Shown: positions 1 to 9,499, counted from the stretch's first letter. The stretch is DNA of 64,000 nucleotides from Bacillus cereus ATCC 14579 (GCF_000007825.1 NC_004722.1:3078501-3142500); one strand, 5' to 3'. A program made the numbers and translations. Notes: generated by a model not told the origin, from the letters alone.

Positions 1-77
1 AGAAAAACTATATAAAACCAATAACATGAAAACAATTATCAATCTATCAATTGAAAATAATACTTAGCAAGAGTTTA

Positions 78-1022
78 TTATCTTAACTCCAAGTGTATTC
101 GTTTTGCTTCAAAATAAAGAACTTGAATAAATTTTTTCGTATCAATACGAGCAGGTAATGTTGGTTCATTATTCAATTCTGTCATCTTTCTCCTTACGGT
201 AGTAAAATCAAAAAATCTAGAAGCATAATTTTCGAACTTCGGGTTTAAAAAATCAGTAAGTCCAAGGGATGCTAAATGGTTTAATGATTGATAAATTGCT
301 CTCCGAATCCGTTGTTTGGAAGCTTCTATGAACCTTTTTAATTCGGCATCTTCAGCTGAATCCCCAAGTTTTTTTTGAGCTAAATTCATAAAAATCTCTT
401 TTAGTGAGGGAAAGCCTTGTTCCAACGTGTTATCTTGTTCATATTTATATAAATAATCTAGCATATCCATTAAATCTTTACTTCCACTTTCACTGGCTAT
501 TCCTAATTCAGACAAAAGAAAATGAATGGAATTTTGAAAATGATTGAAAGTATTTAAATGTTTTTCATTACGGTATTTTTCTTGCACAATTGAATTACTA
601 TCCAATTTTAGTACCATATTAAGCGATTCTTGAATGTTTTTTATTGATTTTTCCAAACGAATTCGTTCAATGACTTTCCGAACAACTGTTAATACTTCAA
701 TCCGGTTAATTGGCTTAATAATATAGTATTCAACACCAAGCGAATAAGCTTCAGCAATTAATTCTTTTGATTCTACTTGAGAGACCATGATGATTTTCCC
801 TTTAAACGAAGGCTTTATTTGACGAATTGTTTTTATTCCATCTTGATTCGGCATTAACAAATCGATAAATAAAATGTCTATATTTTTAAGGATTACCATT
901 TGTTGCTCTAAAGATAAACCATCCTCAGCTTCTCCTATAACCTCCCCAAGATCTTCATCCTCGATAATTTGAGCCAACATTGAGCGAACCGCTTTTTCAT
1001 CATCTACTATATAAAAATACAT
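78..1022 (-). CDS. glnL: GlnL-type response regulator (YcbB family)
   Basis: This is a 314-residue response regulator. The N-terminal receiver domain (about 1-115) shows the acidic pair D7-D8, the phospho-acceptor D54 in LFIDLLMPNQDG and K103 in IIKPINR. The remaining ~200 residues match the YcbB-type output region known from B. subtilis GlnL rather than a standard OmpR or LuxR helix-turn-helix; this is recalled from family knowledge. The length equals that of B. subtilis GlnL. ATG is preceded by AAGGGTGATT. It starts 4 nt after the stop of the sensor kinase gene, so the two are co-transcribed. By homology it activates the glutaminase and glutamine transporter genes just upstream. Confidence 0.9.
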   Translation of the reverse strand: MYFYIVDDEKAVRSMLAQIIEDEDLGEVIGEAEDGLSLEQQMVILKNIDILFIDLLMPNQDGIKTIRQIKPSFKGKIIMVSQVESKELIAEAYSLGVEYYIIKPINRIEVLTVVRKVIERIRLEKSIKNIQESLNMVLKLDSNSIVQEKYRNEKHLNTFNHFQNSIHFLLSELGIASESGSKDLMDMLDYLYKYEQDNTLEQGFPSLKEIFMNLAQKKLGDSAEDAELKRFIEASKQRIRRAIYQSLNHLASLGLTDFLNPKFENYASRFFDFTTVRRKMTELNNEPTLPARIDTKKFIQVLYFEAKRIHLELR

Positions 1023-1026
1023 AGAA

Positions 1027-2343
1027 TCACCCTTTCGAAATTATATGATCAATCCCTAATCTAATTATAAAAATTGATCCTTTTCCTTCGGTTCTGTCCT
1101 CAAACGTAACATCACCTTCAAGTTGTGCGACCATTTCTTTAACATACGATAATCCGATACCTGTCGATGGGTTGCCTAAATCATCATATTTAGAAGTAAA
1201 CCCAGGCTCAAAAATTGAATCTTTATATTTTGAAGAAATACCAGGACCATTATCGCCTATTTGAAATTCAACAAAATGGTGGTCTTTATTAATGTCAATT
1301 GTGATGGTTCCCATACCTTGGATAGCTTCTACAGCGTTTGTAACGATATTATTTATAATAGATAAGATTGTGTAAATATGATAATGAGGATGCACACCAT
1401 CAATTTTATACACAAATTGGATGTCTTTCTCTAGCAACCGTGCATATTTCGTATTTGCCCGTATAATGATATTTACTAGTTCATGCACAGACATATAATC
1501 TGTAAAACTTTCATCAGAAATTAATTTTGAAAGTCCCGCAAAAATACGTTGGTTATCCTTTTTAACGTCATGGACCTCACCAGCAATTTGTAATGCCTGT
1601 TGCCTTAAATCCTCAAACTGAAAATCCATCTGTTTGTGCTCAAAGGAGTCTAAGGTTTGATATAAATCATAGGATTTTTTTGTTATATTCTCAGCATCTT
1701 GTAATGTTTTCTTTAAATGAACAGCATCTTCATATAAATTAGAGATGAGCATGAGCATGTGTTCATTTTGCTTCTTTATATGTCTCTCCCTTGATTGCGC
1801 TTCATACAATTTCATCATATTGAAAAAGCTTAGAACTATAAAACTATGGGAACATGCAATAACAATGATCTCATTTATTGCCTCGGATGTGATCGATGTT
1901 TTTAATACGAAATATTGAATCATTAATTCCACACAGTCTGACAGTATTTCAATCATGCAACCAATAAAACCAATCATTAGTGGTTGATGATAAAAACGTT
2001 TGATTTTTGCTAAATGAAAGAGATACGAATAAGTAAAATAAAAGAAAAAACTAGGATAGTGAGTATGAAAAGCGGCTAGCCAATCCACATTTCCCTTTAT
2101 AATGACATCCATTGAGATACGAAATACTACCACGACTATCGCTGTTAAAAAACCCGGTAAAAATGCTGGAATTCGTCGAAACAATAACAAAAAAAAGAAA
2201 AATGTTGGTGCGCCAAAGCTCATTCTAAATGTTTCATTTAAAGGAAATGACTTTATTTCACCTACTAAGGGTACTGTAAGTATCATTAAAACGAGAATAT
2301 AGATGTCTTTTTTTACTAAATTACTAAGATTCAAAATAATCAC
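1027..2343 (-). CDS. glnK: GlnK-type sensor histidine kinase
   Basis: This membrane sensor kinase has about 438 residues. The first ~180 residues hold five or six hydrophobic segments with short loops. A cytoplasmic coil follows, then an H-box with the phospho-histidine in GEVHDVKKDNQR, an N-box (NNIVTNAVEAI), and ATP-lid glycine motifs DNGPGI and GIGLSYVKEM. This is the HDxKxN class of kinase. It pairs with the adjacent response regulator and probably senses glutamine. The start is uncertain. The listed GTG lies within a GAGAAGTGAT ribosome site, and an in-frame TTG nine nt further on is better spaced. The order glnT-glsA-glnK-glnL on one strand ties sensing to uptake and hydrolysis. Confidence 0.88.
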   Translation of the reverse strand: MIILNLSNLVKKDIYILVLMILTVPLVGEIKSFPLNETFRMSFGAPTFFFFLLLFRRIPAFLPGFLTAIVVVVFRISMDVIIKGNVDWLAAFHTHYPSFFFYFTYSYLFHLAKIKRFYHQPLMIGFIGCMIEILSDCVELMIQYFVLKTSITSEAINEIIVIACSHSFIVLSFFNMMKLYEAQSRERHIKKQNEHMLMLISNLYEDAVHLKKTLQDAENITKKSYDLYQTLDSFEHKQMDFQFEDLRQQALQIAGEVHDVKKDNQRIFAGLSKLISDESFTDYMSVHELVNIIIRANTKYARLLEKDIQFVYKIDGVHPHYHIYTILSIINNIVTNAVEAIQGMGTITIDINKDHHFVEFQIGDNGPGISSKYKDSIFEPGFTSKYDDLGNPSTGIGLSYVKEMVAQLEGDVTFEDRTEGKGSIFIIRLGIDHIISKG

Positions 2344-2502
2344 TTCTCACTTTCGCCTAACAGTCAGTATACAAACCTATTTGCATTAATACAATACTTA
2401 CTCTATTTTTTTCAAAAACTGATAAATAAGATATAAACGAAAGCATTATAGATTGTGAGTATTCATTACACCCTTCTACTTTAGAAACATACTTTATAAC
2501 TC

Positions 2503-2540
2503 AAAAATGTTCAGACACAATATAAGGTCTGAACACTTTT
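2503..2540 (-). terminator. Rho-independent terminator after glsA
   Basis: The arms AAAATGTTCAGAC and GTCTGAACACTTTT pair around a 10-nt loop, and a T-run follows on the minus strand. It lies 37 nt past the glsA stop and separates glnT-glsA from glnKL, which suggests glnKL has its own promoter or is read through. Confidence 0.75.
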
Positions 2541-2576
2541 GGACTCGCTCTAACACCAAAATATCTGTGCTCCTTT

Positions 2577-3557
2577 TTAAAATATACTTAAATCCCATTC
2601 TTTTGCAATATGTTCTAACAACATAATTCCTGGTAAACTATTCCCATACTCATCAATGGCTGGTCCGTAAATACCAATACCACATCCATCTTGAAACGAT
2701 AAATCCTTCCTAGATTTTGAGGGAACAAGTGTCATAATTCCGCCCGATACCCCACTCTTAGCTGGTAATCCAATGAAAGCAGCAAATTTTCCGGAAGCAT
2801 TGTACATTCCACAAGTAAGCATTAAAGCTTTTGTTAACCTAGCTACTTCTTTAGGGAGCACTTGTTCTTTGCGAATAGGATGATATCCATCATGTGCTAG
2901 TATAAGCCCTATTAAGGCAATATCTTCTGTATTTATTTCAATCGAACATTGTTTTAGGTAAACCTCTAGTGTCTCCTCCACATCTGATTCTAGAAAACCA
3001 TTCTCCTTTAAATAGTATGCTAATGCTCTATTACGATGAGCCGTTTCCCATTCTGATTGAAATACTATTTCATTAATAGCGGGACGCTTCTCTATCATTT
3101 TTTCAATTAATACGTATAGAGATTCTAATTTTTCTTGCACCGATGTCCCTGGCAAAAGTGAAGCTATCGTAATTGCTCCAGCATTGATCATAGGATTAAA
3201 AGGTTTTCCTGGTTTATGTATCTCTAAACGAATAATTGAATTAAAGGCATCTCCAGTTGGCTCTACGTCAACTCGTTCTAATACATAAGAAATACCGCGA
3301 CTTAAACAAGCGGCTATAAAACCGATTACTTTTGATATACTTTGTAATGTGAAAGGTATCTCCCAATCTCCTGATTTTATCATTGTTCCATCTGGCTTTA
3401 CTATACAAATACCTAACTGCGATACATTTATTTCCCCCAGAGCGGGAATATAACTGGCGCTTCGTCCCTTAGCTGCATACGCTCGATAATGAGCTACCCA
3501 TTGATCTAAGCAAACTTTTTCTTGACCCTCAACTTGAACGCTAGAATCCTTTATCAT
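2577..3557 (-). CDS. glsA: Glutaminase A
   Basis: This 326-residue serine-dependent glutaminase (beta-lactamase-fold) converts glutamine to glutamate and ammonia in the cytoplasm. The catalytic S-x-x-K pair is visible as S73-I-S-K76 in TLQSISKVIGF, and conserved family blocks PFNPMINAGAI and SGVSGGIM are present. The length matches B. subtilis YbgJ/GlsA. ATG is preceded by a GGGGGA ribosome site about 10 nt upstream. It follows glnT (transporter) with an intervening hairpin and precedes the GlnK/GlnL regulators, so the locus imports, deaminates and senses glutamine. In B. subtilis, as recalled, the order is glsA-glnT; here it is reversed. Confidence 0.93.
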   Translation of the reverse strand: MIKDSSVQVEGQEKVCLDQWVAHYRAYAAKGRSASYIPALGEINVSQLGICIVKPDGTMIKSGDWEIPFTLQSISKVIGFIAACLSRGISYVLERVDVEPTGDAFNSIIRLEIHKPGKPFNPMINAGAITIASLLPGTSVQEKLESLYVLIEKMIEKRPAINEIVFQSEWETAHRNRALAYYLKENGFLESDVEETLEVYLKQCSIEINTEDIALIGLILAHDGYHPIRKEQVLPKEVARLTKALMLTCGMYNASGKFAAFIGLPAKSGVSGGIMTLVPSKSRKDLSFQDGCGIGIYGPAIDEYGNSLPGIMLLEHIAKEWDLSIF

Positions 3558-3643
3558 TTAATCATATTCCCCCGTACTATTAACTTTATATAGAATGATT
3601 TTTTCTTTACTATAATCAATAATATTTGCACTAGAACCAAGAA

Positions 3644-3676
3644 AAATATTCAGACATATTGCAGTCTGAATATCCT
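3644..3676 (-). terminator. Intercistronic hairpin/terminator between glnT and glsA
   Basis: The arms ATATTCAGAC and GTCTGAATAT enclose an 8-nt loop and are followed by ATTTTTC on the minus strand. It sits directly after the glnT stop. The stem core (TTCAGAC/GTCTGAA) is the same as in the terminator after glsA. It could reduce glsA expression relative to glnT or protect the glnT message. Confidence 0.6.
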
Positions 3677-3681
3677 TCTTA

Positions 3682-5106
3682 TTACACACTTTTCTTTTTT
3701 GAAGTTTTCTCATAACTATCCCAACATTCAATATTTTCAAGCCCTTTAATGTTTTCTTTATAAAAAATAGGATCTTTACCAGCTTTTTTCTGGTTTATAT
3801 AATCTTGTAACGCCGCAAATGCTACTTTTGAAAGTAAGGTAATAGCAATTAAATTAATAATAACCATAAAGCCCATAAATAAGTCCGCTAAATCCCATAC
3901 AATTTGAATCTTTGCAACAGAACCAAATACAATCATAGCCAACACACTTATTCTGTATATCATTAACCACACTTTACTTGTATGTAAGAAGCGAATATTT
4001 GTTTCACCATAATAATAGTTGCCAATTAACGCACCAAATCCAAATAAAAAAACAAAGATAGCAAGACAACCCGATGCCCAAGGACCTATGTGTTCACTTA
4101 ATGCTGCTTGTGTAAGTGCAATACCATTTAATCCCGGTTGTTTATATGCATCAGACAGCAAAATAATAAAGGCAGTGCTAGTACAAATGATCAGTGTATC
4201 CGTTAATACACCAAATGCTTGAATCAGTCCTTGTTTCACCGGATGACTTGTTGTTGCTGTTGCGGCAACGTTTGGTGCACTTCCCATACCAGCTTCATTT
4301 GAAAATAAACCACGTTTAACTCCATTCATAAGTGCTGCACCAATTGAACCGCCTGCTATTTGTTTAAAACCAAATGCGTTTTGAACAATAAGAGAAAGAA
4401 CTTCCGGCATTTTTGATATGTTGGTAACTACAACAAATAATGCAACTCCAATGTATAATACCGCTAAAAATACTACCTTGTATTCAGCCATTTTTGCAAT
4501 ACGTTGTACACCACCAAAAATAATCGCAGCGAAAGCAATGGCCATGATTATCCCAACTGTTAGACGATCTGTACCAAATGAGTTTTGAAAAGCAATTGTA
4601 ACTGTATTTGATTGTACTGAATTGAATACAAGTCCAAAAGTAATTGTGATTAAAATAGAGAATAATACTCCCATCCAACGTTTATTCAACCCTTTTTCCA
4701 TATAATAGGATGGACCACCGCGGAAACCAGTTTTATCTTTTACTTTATATATCTGTGCTAATGTGCTTTCGACAAAACTAGATGCCGAGCTGATAATAGA
4801 AATAATCCACATCCAAAATACAGCTCCAGGACCACCTAATGCAATTGCAATCGCAATTCCTGTAATATTCCCTGTTCCAACGCGGGCTGCCATACCAATA
4901 CAAAACGCTTGAAAAGGAGAGACTTGATCTTTAGCACCGCTTTTTCCCTCCATTAATACACGGACCATCTCTTTTAACATTCGAAACTGTACAAAATTCA
5001 ATTTAAATGTAAAATAAATTCCGCAAATAACAAGCATAATAATTAACAATTTAGACCATAAAAAATCATTTGTTGATCCGACTAAATCTACAAAAAACCT
5101 TTCCAT
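3682..5106 (-). CDS. glnT: AgcS-family sodium:amino-acid (glutamine) symporter
   Basis: This 474-residue membrane transporter has about ten or eleven hydrophobic segments. It shows alanine/glycine:cation symporter hallmarks: GTGNITGIAIAIALGGPGAV near residue 90, FRGGPSYYMEKGL, and GLFSNEAGMGSAP near residue 270. The start at 5106 is chosen because GGAG is spaced 7 nt from this ATG; the upstream in-frame ATG (5124) has no ribosome site. The C-terminal ~40 residues are hydrophilic. Adjacency to glsA and GlnK/GlnL supports glutamine as substrate (family knowledge plus context). The gap of more than 900 bp upstream contains a cre-like box and a phased direct repeat that may drive regulation. Confidence 0.88.
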   Translation of the reverse strand: MERFFVDLVGSTNDFLWSKLLIIMLVICGIYFTFKLNFVQFRMLKEMVRVLMEGKSGAKDQVSPFQAFCIGMAARVGTGNITGIAIAIALGGPGAVFWMWIISIISSASSFVESTLAQIYKVKDKTGFRGGPSYYMEKGLNKRWMGVLFSILITITFGLVFNSVQSNTVTIAFQNSFGTDRLTVGIIMAIAFAAIIFGGVQRIAKMAEYKVVFLAVLYIGVALFVVVTNISKMPEVLSLIVQNAFGFKQIAGGSIGAALMNGVKRGLFSNEAGMGSAPNVAATATTSHPVKQGLIQAFGVLTDTLIICTSTAFIILLSDAYKQPGLNGIALTQAALSEHIGPWASGCLAIFVFLFGFGALIGNYYYGETNIRFLHTSKVWLMIYRISVLAMIVFGSVAKIQIVWDLADLFMGFMVIINLIAITLLSKVAFAALQDYINQKKAGKDPIFYKENIKGLENIECWDSYEKTSKKKSV

Positions 5107-5510
5107 ATCATCACTCCATACCAAAATTTATCTATCATAATCTATATAAAATCACCTATATTTCCTGGTATAAATACCTCTTTCATATTCAAATACAACA
5201 AGGATAAAAATTTTCTATATGAATCGGATTGGCCTGCTTAAGCAAACATCACAACATGTAACCGTAAAACTGAAATTTTGAAGTACTTAACGATTATACA
5301 AACGGATGCTCTACCCCTTTCTGCAAAACTAATATTTTTATCCACTAACATTGTTGTACTACTATGTTTGTTTCGTTTACCGGTGATTTAAATCATAATA
5401 ATCAATAGTGATTAAGTGGTTTTTTGTTAATCTTCTCAAGAACATGGAAATATCTCCTTTCTCACTACTAATCTCAAAAATAGGCTAGGTAAAAAATTCG
5501 CGAAAACTCT

Positions 5511-5524
5511 ATAAAGCGCTTTCA
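5511..5524 (-). promoter_or_regulatory. Candidate CcpA (cre) site
   Basis: On the minus strand the site reads TGAAAGCGCTTTAT, 13 of 14 positions of the usual TGWAARCGYTWNCW cre consensus. It lies about 390 nt upstream of glnT and 540 nt from the divergent permease, so which gene it controls is open. Confidence 0.45.
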
Positions 5525-5562
5525 CTATTCAACTAAGAAAATCTTGTCTTTAATTTATAATT

Positions 5563-5592
5563 AAAAGTACAGAATGTTACGAAAAAGTACAG
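5563..5592 (-). promoter_or_regulatory. Phased 10-nt direct repeat upstream of glnT
   Basis: AAAAGTACAG occurs twice (5563-5572 and 5583-5592) with an exact 20-nt period, two turns of the helix on one face. Such paired half-sites suit a dimeric response regulator; GlnL is the obvious candidate by position. It is not identical to the TTTTGT repeats I recall for B. subtilis GlnL. The rest of 5107-6060 is AT-rich and I see no gene in it. Confidence 0.4.
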
Positions 5593-6060
5593 ATTTTTAT
5601 AAAAACAAAAAATATTTTAAGTTTTTTTCATCTAAAAAACACTGAGATTTTGTGAATTTTATACAGTATCCAAACGTCGCAGATTCTGTTCTACCTAACC
5701 TTTGACAAGCCTCTATTTTCTTCATAAAAACATGCGTACTTTTTCTCTTTTAGAACTTCTTATAAAGTATTTGAAATCAAGAATCAATAGGGTATTGTAA
5801 GAATATTAAAAAAATAAAGCATTTAATTTATTTATGGTATCATACAAAAAACATTTGTTTTCTCAATTAATCCCCCTAGCTGGATTCGTCTATATTGCAC
5901 ATATTTACCACATGAAAGACACTAAGCAAAAAAGGATTTTATTGAAGGGATGAAACATTACAAAACTTTTATTTAGGAACTTATGACATCCTCTTTTCTA
6001 GCAATATCGAGTTATCCCAAAAAACGTATATTTACTAACATAGATTACAGGTGGTGTATT

Positions 6061-7212
6061 GTGAAAGAAATAGTATTCGTTCAAAATAAAAAAAGACTCC
6101 TTATGAAATTCGGATTTTTAAAAAAAGATTTAGTACTTACCATTTCACTAATACTAGCAATTGTAAGCTGCTTAATACATTCGCCAAAGATCGAATATAT
6201 TAACTTTGAAGTGTTAATTAGCTTATTTAATCTAATGGTGGCCATTAAGGCCTTGGAACAGCTAAAGATATTAGACAAACTTGCCGTTGCCATTTTAAAT
6301 AAATGCAATAACAGCAGGTCAATATCTATTATTCTAATTTTGTTATGCTTTATTTGCTCCATGTTTGTAACAAATGATGTCGCTCTCCTCACTTTTGTAC
6401 CAATAACACTTGTCATTAGTAAAAAAACACAAATGAACATGATGGATACAATCATCCTGCAAACAATTGCGGCAAACATCGGTAGTAGCTTGATGCCTAT
6501 GGGAAACCCACAAAATTTATACTTATACTCTTACTATGGAATTAAGCTCATCCCATTTTTAGGTTCAATCCTGCTTTTAGCTGTACTTGGAATTAGTTTG
6601 TTATTTATATGTACTCAAAAACTTCAAAAAACAGATTTAAAAATAGAACTACCTGTTATTACCGTGAAAAATCGAAAAAAAGCTACCGTCTGGATTTTAA
6701 TACTTCTCACTATCATTGCATCTATTTTTGGTGTCATTAATTATTACATTGCGCTAATAGTTACATTAGTGGCAGCATTTACATTAGATAGAAACTTACT
6801 ATTTAAGATCGATTACTTTCTTCTAATAACCTTTGTCTGTTTTTTTATTTTCATCGGAAACATTTCACATTCGGATGCACTGGAGACATTTGCTCGCGCT
6901 AATTTAAGAGGAGATACTTCAGTCTTCTTTAGTTCCATATTTTTGAGTCAATTGATTAGCAATTTTCCTACTTCAATTCTTCTATCAAACTTTACTTCTG
7001 ATTGGAAAGCTTTATTACTAGGAGTAAATATTGGAGGGCTTGGAACAATTATCGCATCTTTAGCCAGTGTAATCTCCTATAAACTATTCATTCAGGCCAA
7101 TGTTAAAGAGAGTAAGGCGTATTTAATTAAATTTAGCATTTACAACTTTTCATTTTTAATCATACTTACATGTATACAATACTTTATGTTTAAATTTCTA
7201 AAAATTTTTTAA
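6061..7212 (+). CDS. Ion-transporter superfamily permease (CitMHS/ArsB-like)
   Basis: This polytopic membrane protein has about 383 residues and some ten hydrophobic segments. The motifs NDVALLTFVPI (about residue 100) and MPMGNPQNLYLY (about 145), and a second half with GGLGTIIASLASVIS, are typical of the IT superfamily of anion permeases (citrate, arsenite, sulfate-type carriers). The substrate cannot be read from sequence. GTG at 6061 is taken as the start because AGGTGG lies 6 nt upstream; an in-frame ATG at 5983 has no ribosome site. It is a single gene closed by a strong terminator and is divergent from the glutamine locus. Confidence 0.7.
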   Translation: MKEIVFVQNKKRLLMKFGFLKKDLVLTISLILAIVSCLIHSPKIEYINFEVLISLFNLMVAIKALEQLKILDKLAVAILNKCNNSRSISIILILLCFICSMFVTNDVALLTFVPITLVISKKTQMNMMDTIILQTIAANIGSSLMPMGNPQNLYLYSYYGIKLIPFLGSILLLAVLGISLLFICTQKLQKTDLKIELPVITVKNRKKATVWILILLTIIASIFGVINYYIALIVTLVAAFTLDRNLLFKIDYFLLITFVCFFIFIGNISHSDALETFARANLRGDTSVFFSSIFLSQLISNFPTSILLSNFTSDWKALLLGVNIGGLGTIIASLASVISYKLFIQANVKESKAYLIKFSIYNFSFLIILTCIQYFMFKFLKIF

Positions 7213-7230
7213 AAAATTAATTCCTTTAGA

Positions 7231-7272
7231 AAAACCCAAATTCTCAATTTAATGCTGAGATATTTGGGTTTT
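7231..7272 (+). terminator. Rho-independent terminator after the permease
   Basis: The arms AAAACCCAAAT and ATTTGGGTTTT are reinforced by inner TCTCA/TGAGA pairing and a TTTTAAT tail, 18 nt beyond the permease stop. Confidence 0.8.
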
Positions 7273-7376
7273 AATATAGGTATGTTTAAAGAGCTACAAC
7301 AAAGTTACCATCAATTTAATATTTTGAGATGTTCTCACAGCGAAAATCTTTTAGCTTTTACGTTGTTTATTAGATT

Positions 7377-7655
7377 TCAGTTCATTTTTGAAGTCTTCTT
7401 CACAAAATCCTTAATGTCCCTCAATTTTTTCCTGCTAATATTATCTTTAATGGTTGAATCTATTTCAATTTTTAATTTTGCAAATGCTACTCCTACACAA
7501 TTATAGATACTTAATCCAAAAGCAAGATGTCTTGCAGTACCACTAAATGCCTTTTTAATATCAATGTCAGGACGATAAACGTTGAATTTATCAGGCCTTT
7601 CAAATACGTTAGAGTCACAATTTGTTGCACCAATCATACAGTAGTATCCACATAA
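7377..7655 (-). pseudogene. Cytochrome P450 C-terminal relic
   Basis: The fragment reads as the last part of a bacterial P450: CMIGATNCDSNVFERPDKF, then FSGTARHLAFGLSIYNCVG, the heme-ligand loop with its cysteine, then AFAKLKIEI. The usual FGxGxHxCxG loop is degraded (the second Gly and the His are lost). In-frame stops precede the fragment at about 7656, the first ~330 residues of a normal P450 are absent, and the final helix and sheet region is shortened. No ribosome site precedes the only ATG. I treat it as a decaying gene remnant; no partner redox gene is nearby. Confidence 0.7.
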
Positions 7656-7719
7656 CTAGTTACATTCTCCTTTTTTCTATTGTTAATAGCTTCGTAATAA
7701 AAGCTGTTAAACATCAAAA

Positions 7720-7747
7720 GTGCGAAGTCTTAAATTAAACTTCGCAC
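7720..7747 (-). terminator. Hairpin downstream of the serine hydrolase
   Basis: The arms GTGCGAAGT and ACTTCGCAC with a 10-nt loop are followed by TTTTGAT on the minus strand. It lies about 230 nt beyond the stop of the beta-lactamase-fold gene. The stretch 7750-7980 holds nothing else I can recognise. Confidence 0.55.
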
Positions 7748-7980
7748 CTTATACAAATTTACAATCCGTGACGATACCAATACAAATGCAATACTAGATA
7801 CATACTAATCACTCATTATATCTGTTGCTCTTTTAATTGGCCAATGTATAAACAAATCCTTTTACTTAGCCATTCTTCATGATTGGCTTGATTGTTTCTA
7901 GATACTTAATCCCTCTATACTCTTTCAAGCGGTAATCCATTCCGATGGAAATTACAAATGACAAAATTTATCCGTTTTTC

Positions 7981-9138
7981 CTACTTTCTAAATTCAGCAA
8001 GTAAAATGTTCTTAAAAACTTCCGGGTTATTAAGGTTTAAACTGTTCGAATTGATAGCGAGTGTATGTTTACCTCCAAGTGTTCCACCAGCAAAAGTGGA
8101 AAACCCTGGAACGGCACCCCTGTGTCCCCATACCGAGACACCGTTCGGAAGCTTAATTTCAAGTATTCCAAGACCATATCCGGTTCCCTCTCTATTTGTA
8201 GGAACTGTAGTAAGCATTTGTTTTAACTGCTGTTCCTTCAGTAATTTGCCACCTAGTAAGCAAGAGAAGAATTTGTTTAAGTCGTCAGCAGTAGAAATCA
8301 TATCTCCATCCGAGCTACCTGGGTTAATATAAGTAACATCTTTTAGCTCACTCGCTCCGTTTATTTGCAAGTAGCCACGGGCATGCTTGGTGCCTGGAAT
8401 CACGCTTGAATTGCCAGGTAGGAATGTATTTGACAAATCAAGCGGTTCAATAATTCGGTTTTCAACCTCTTCGGCATAACTGTTGCCGGTTACTTTTTCA
8501 ATAAGGATCCCCAGTAATACGTATCCTGTGTTTGAATAAGACCAACCCTTTCCTGGGGCAAAGTCCGGGGGAAGTGAAATCCCCATCTTTACGAATTCTT
8601 CAGCCGTATACGATTTTTTTGTATCCATAATATCAAAGTCTTTTGAATTTACATAGTCAGCAATACCACTTGTATGATTCAATATTTGACGGATCGTAAT
8701 CTGGTTACCATCATATCCGTTTCCTTGAATAACGCCAGGTAACCATTTTTCAATGGAGTCGTCTAGATTCAAACGGTTCTCTCCAGATAATTGAAGTAGA
8801 ACTGTTGCAATGAACGTTTTCGTCACACTGCCAATGCGAAAGCGGAAATCTGCTTTCATTGGTTTCTTAGTTTTCAGATCCGCTACCCCAGCTGTATAAC
8901 TCCAAGTTTTACCCCCCTTAGAAATTTTAGCGAGTATTCCCGGGTATCCAAGTTGCAGTTCATCTCGCATTGCTTTCTTAACGGAAGTACGATCGCTTTG
9001 CGTACTTGTTTGTAACGAACTAGATACATTTTGCGTAGGTTCTGCTTTTACAACTGATGTTGGTGTTATGTATAACAGGGAACTTCCACCTATTAAAAGT
9101 GCTAGACTTGCACATGTAATTTTACTGCGTGTTTTCAT
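7981..9138 (-). CDS. Secreted beta-lactamase-fold serine hydrolase (class C/D-Ala-D-Ala carboxypeptidase-like)
   Basis: This 385-residue exported protein begins with a signal peptide (basic MKTRSK, hydrophobic core, likely cut near residue 33). The serine-hydrolase triad of the Beta-lactamase (PF00144) family is complete: S104-V-T-K107, Y201-S-N203 and HRG in WGHRGAVPG near residue 353. The start is set at 9138 because GAGGAATT sits just upstream; a longer reading frame to 9279 has no ribosome site and would bury the signal peptide. Members include DD-carboxypeptidases, D-amino-acid peptidases and esterases, so the substrate is not assigned. A truncated copy with a mutated nucleophile lies near 62.3 kb. 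Confidence 0.85.
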   Translation of the reverse strand: MKTRSKITCASLALLIGGSSLLYITPTSVVKAEPTQNVSSSLQTSTQSDRTSVKKAMRDELQLGYPGILAKISKGGKTWSYTAGVADLKTKKPMKADFRFRIGSVTKTFIATVLLQLSGENRLNLDDSIEKWLPGVIQGNGYDGNQITIRQILNHTSGIADYVNSKDFDIMDTKKSYTAEEFVKMGISLPPDFAPGKGWSYSNTGYVLLGILIEKVTGNSYAEEVENRIIEPLDLSNTFLPGNSSVIPGTKHARGYLQINGASELKDVTYINPGSSDGDMISTADDLNKFFSCLLGGKLLKEQQLKQMLTTVPTNREGTGYGLGILEIKLPNGVSVWGHRGAVPGFSTFAGGTLGGKHTLAINSNSLNLNNPEVFKNILLAEFRK

Positions 9139-9450
9139 AAAGAATTCCTCTCTTCTATTAAAATTGTATAGATAGTTGATAGAAGTGTCATATACGAACC
9201 ACACAGCTATCCATTCTCCAAATGATGAAAAGGCAACAATGCATTTGCAATCATTGTACTCATTATTTTCACAAAACACTCTTGTTACTGATTGTTTGTT
9301 TTATATGTAGGCCGTAATTGTTCCCCCCCTTCACGCTTCCTTATATTTTTATCCTACACAATGAAAATCTCTTTTTTCTTACCTATTCCTTACAAATTCC
9401 TTACATACAAAATCACTTCTACAATAGGATTGAAGTAGCATCTGTGCCCG

Positions 9451-9499
9451 AAAGCGCAAAAAACACCGATGCTTTTCGCTTCAGTGTTTTTGCGCTTTA
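9451..9499. other. Long perfect-ended hairpin, function unknown
   Basis: The arms AAAGCGCAAAAAACAC and GTGTTTTTGCGCTTT form a long stem (about 20 bp with inner pairs) around a CTTTTCG loop. Neither strand has a clear T-run after it, so it is not a classic terminator. It lies in the intergenic region between the serine hydrolase promoter and the end of the esterase gene; a structured small RNA or a bidirectional block is possible. Confidence 0.45.

Noticed and set aside
3558..3740. 60-codon minus-strand open frame across the glnT end and glsA leader
   Set aside because: It overlaps the 3' end of glnT out of frame and includes the intercistronic hairpin.
5107..5982. A hidden gene in the long glnT leader region
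   Set aside because: No frame over ~40 codons with a ribosome site; the AT content and stops fit regulatory spacer.
7252..7506. Plus-strand 84-codon frame after the permease
   Set aside because: It begins in a terminator stem and runs antisense to the P450 relic.
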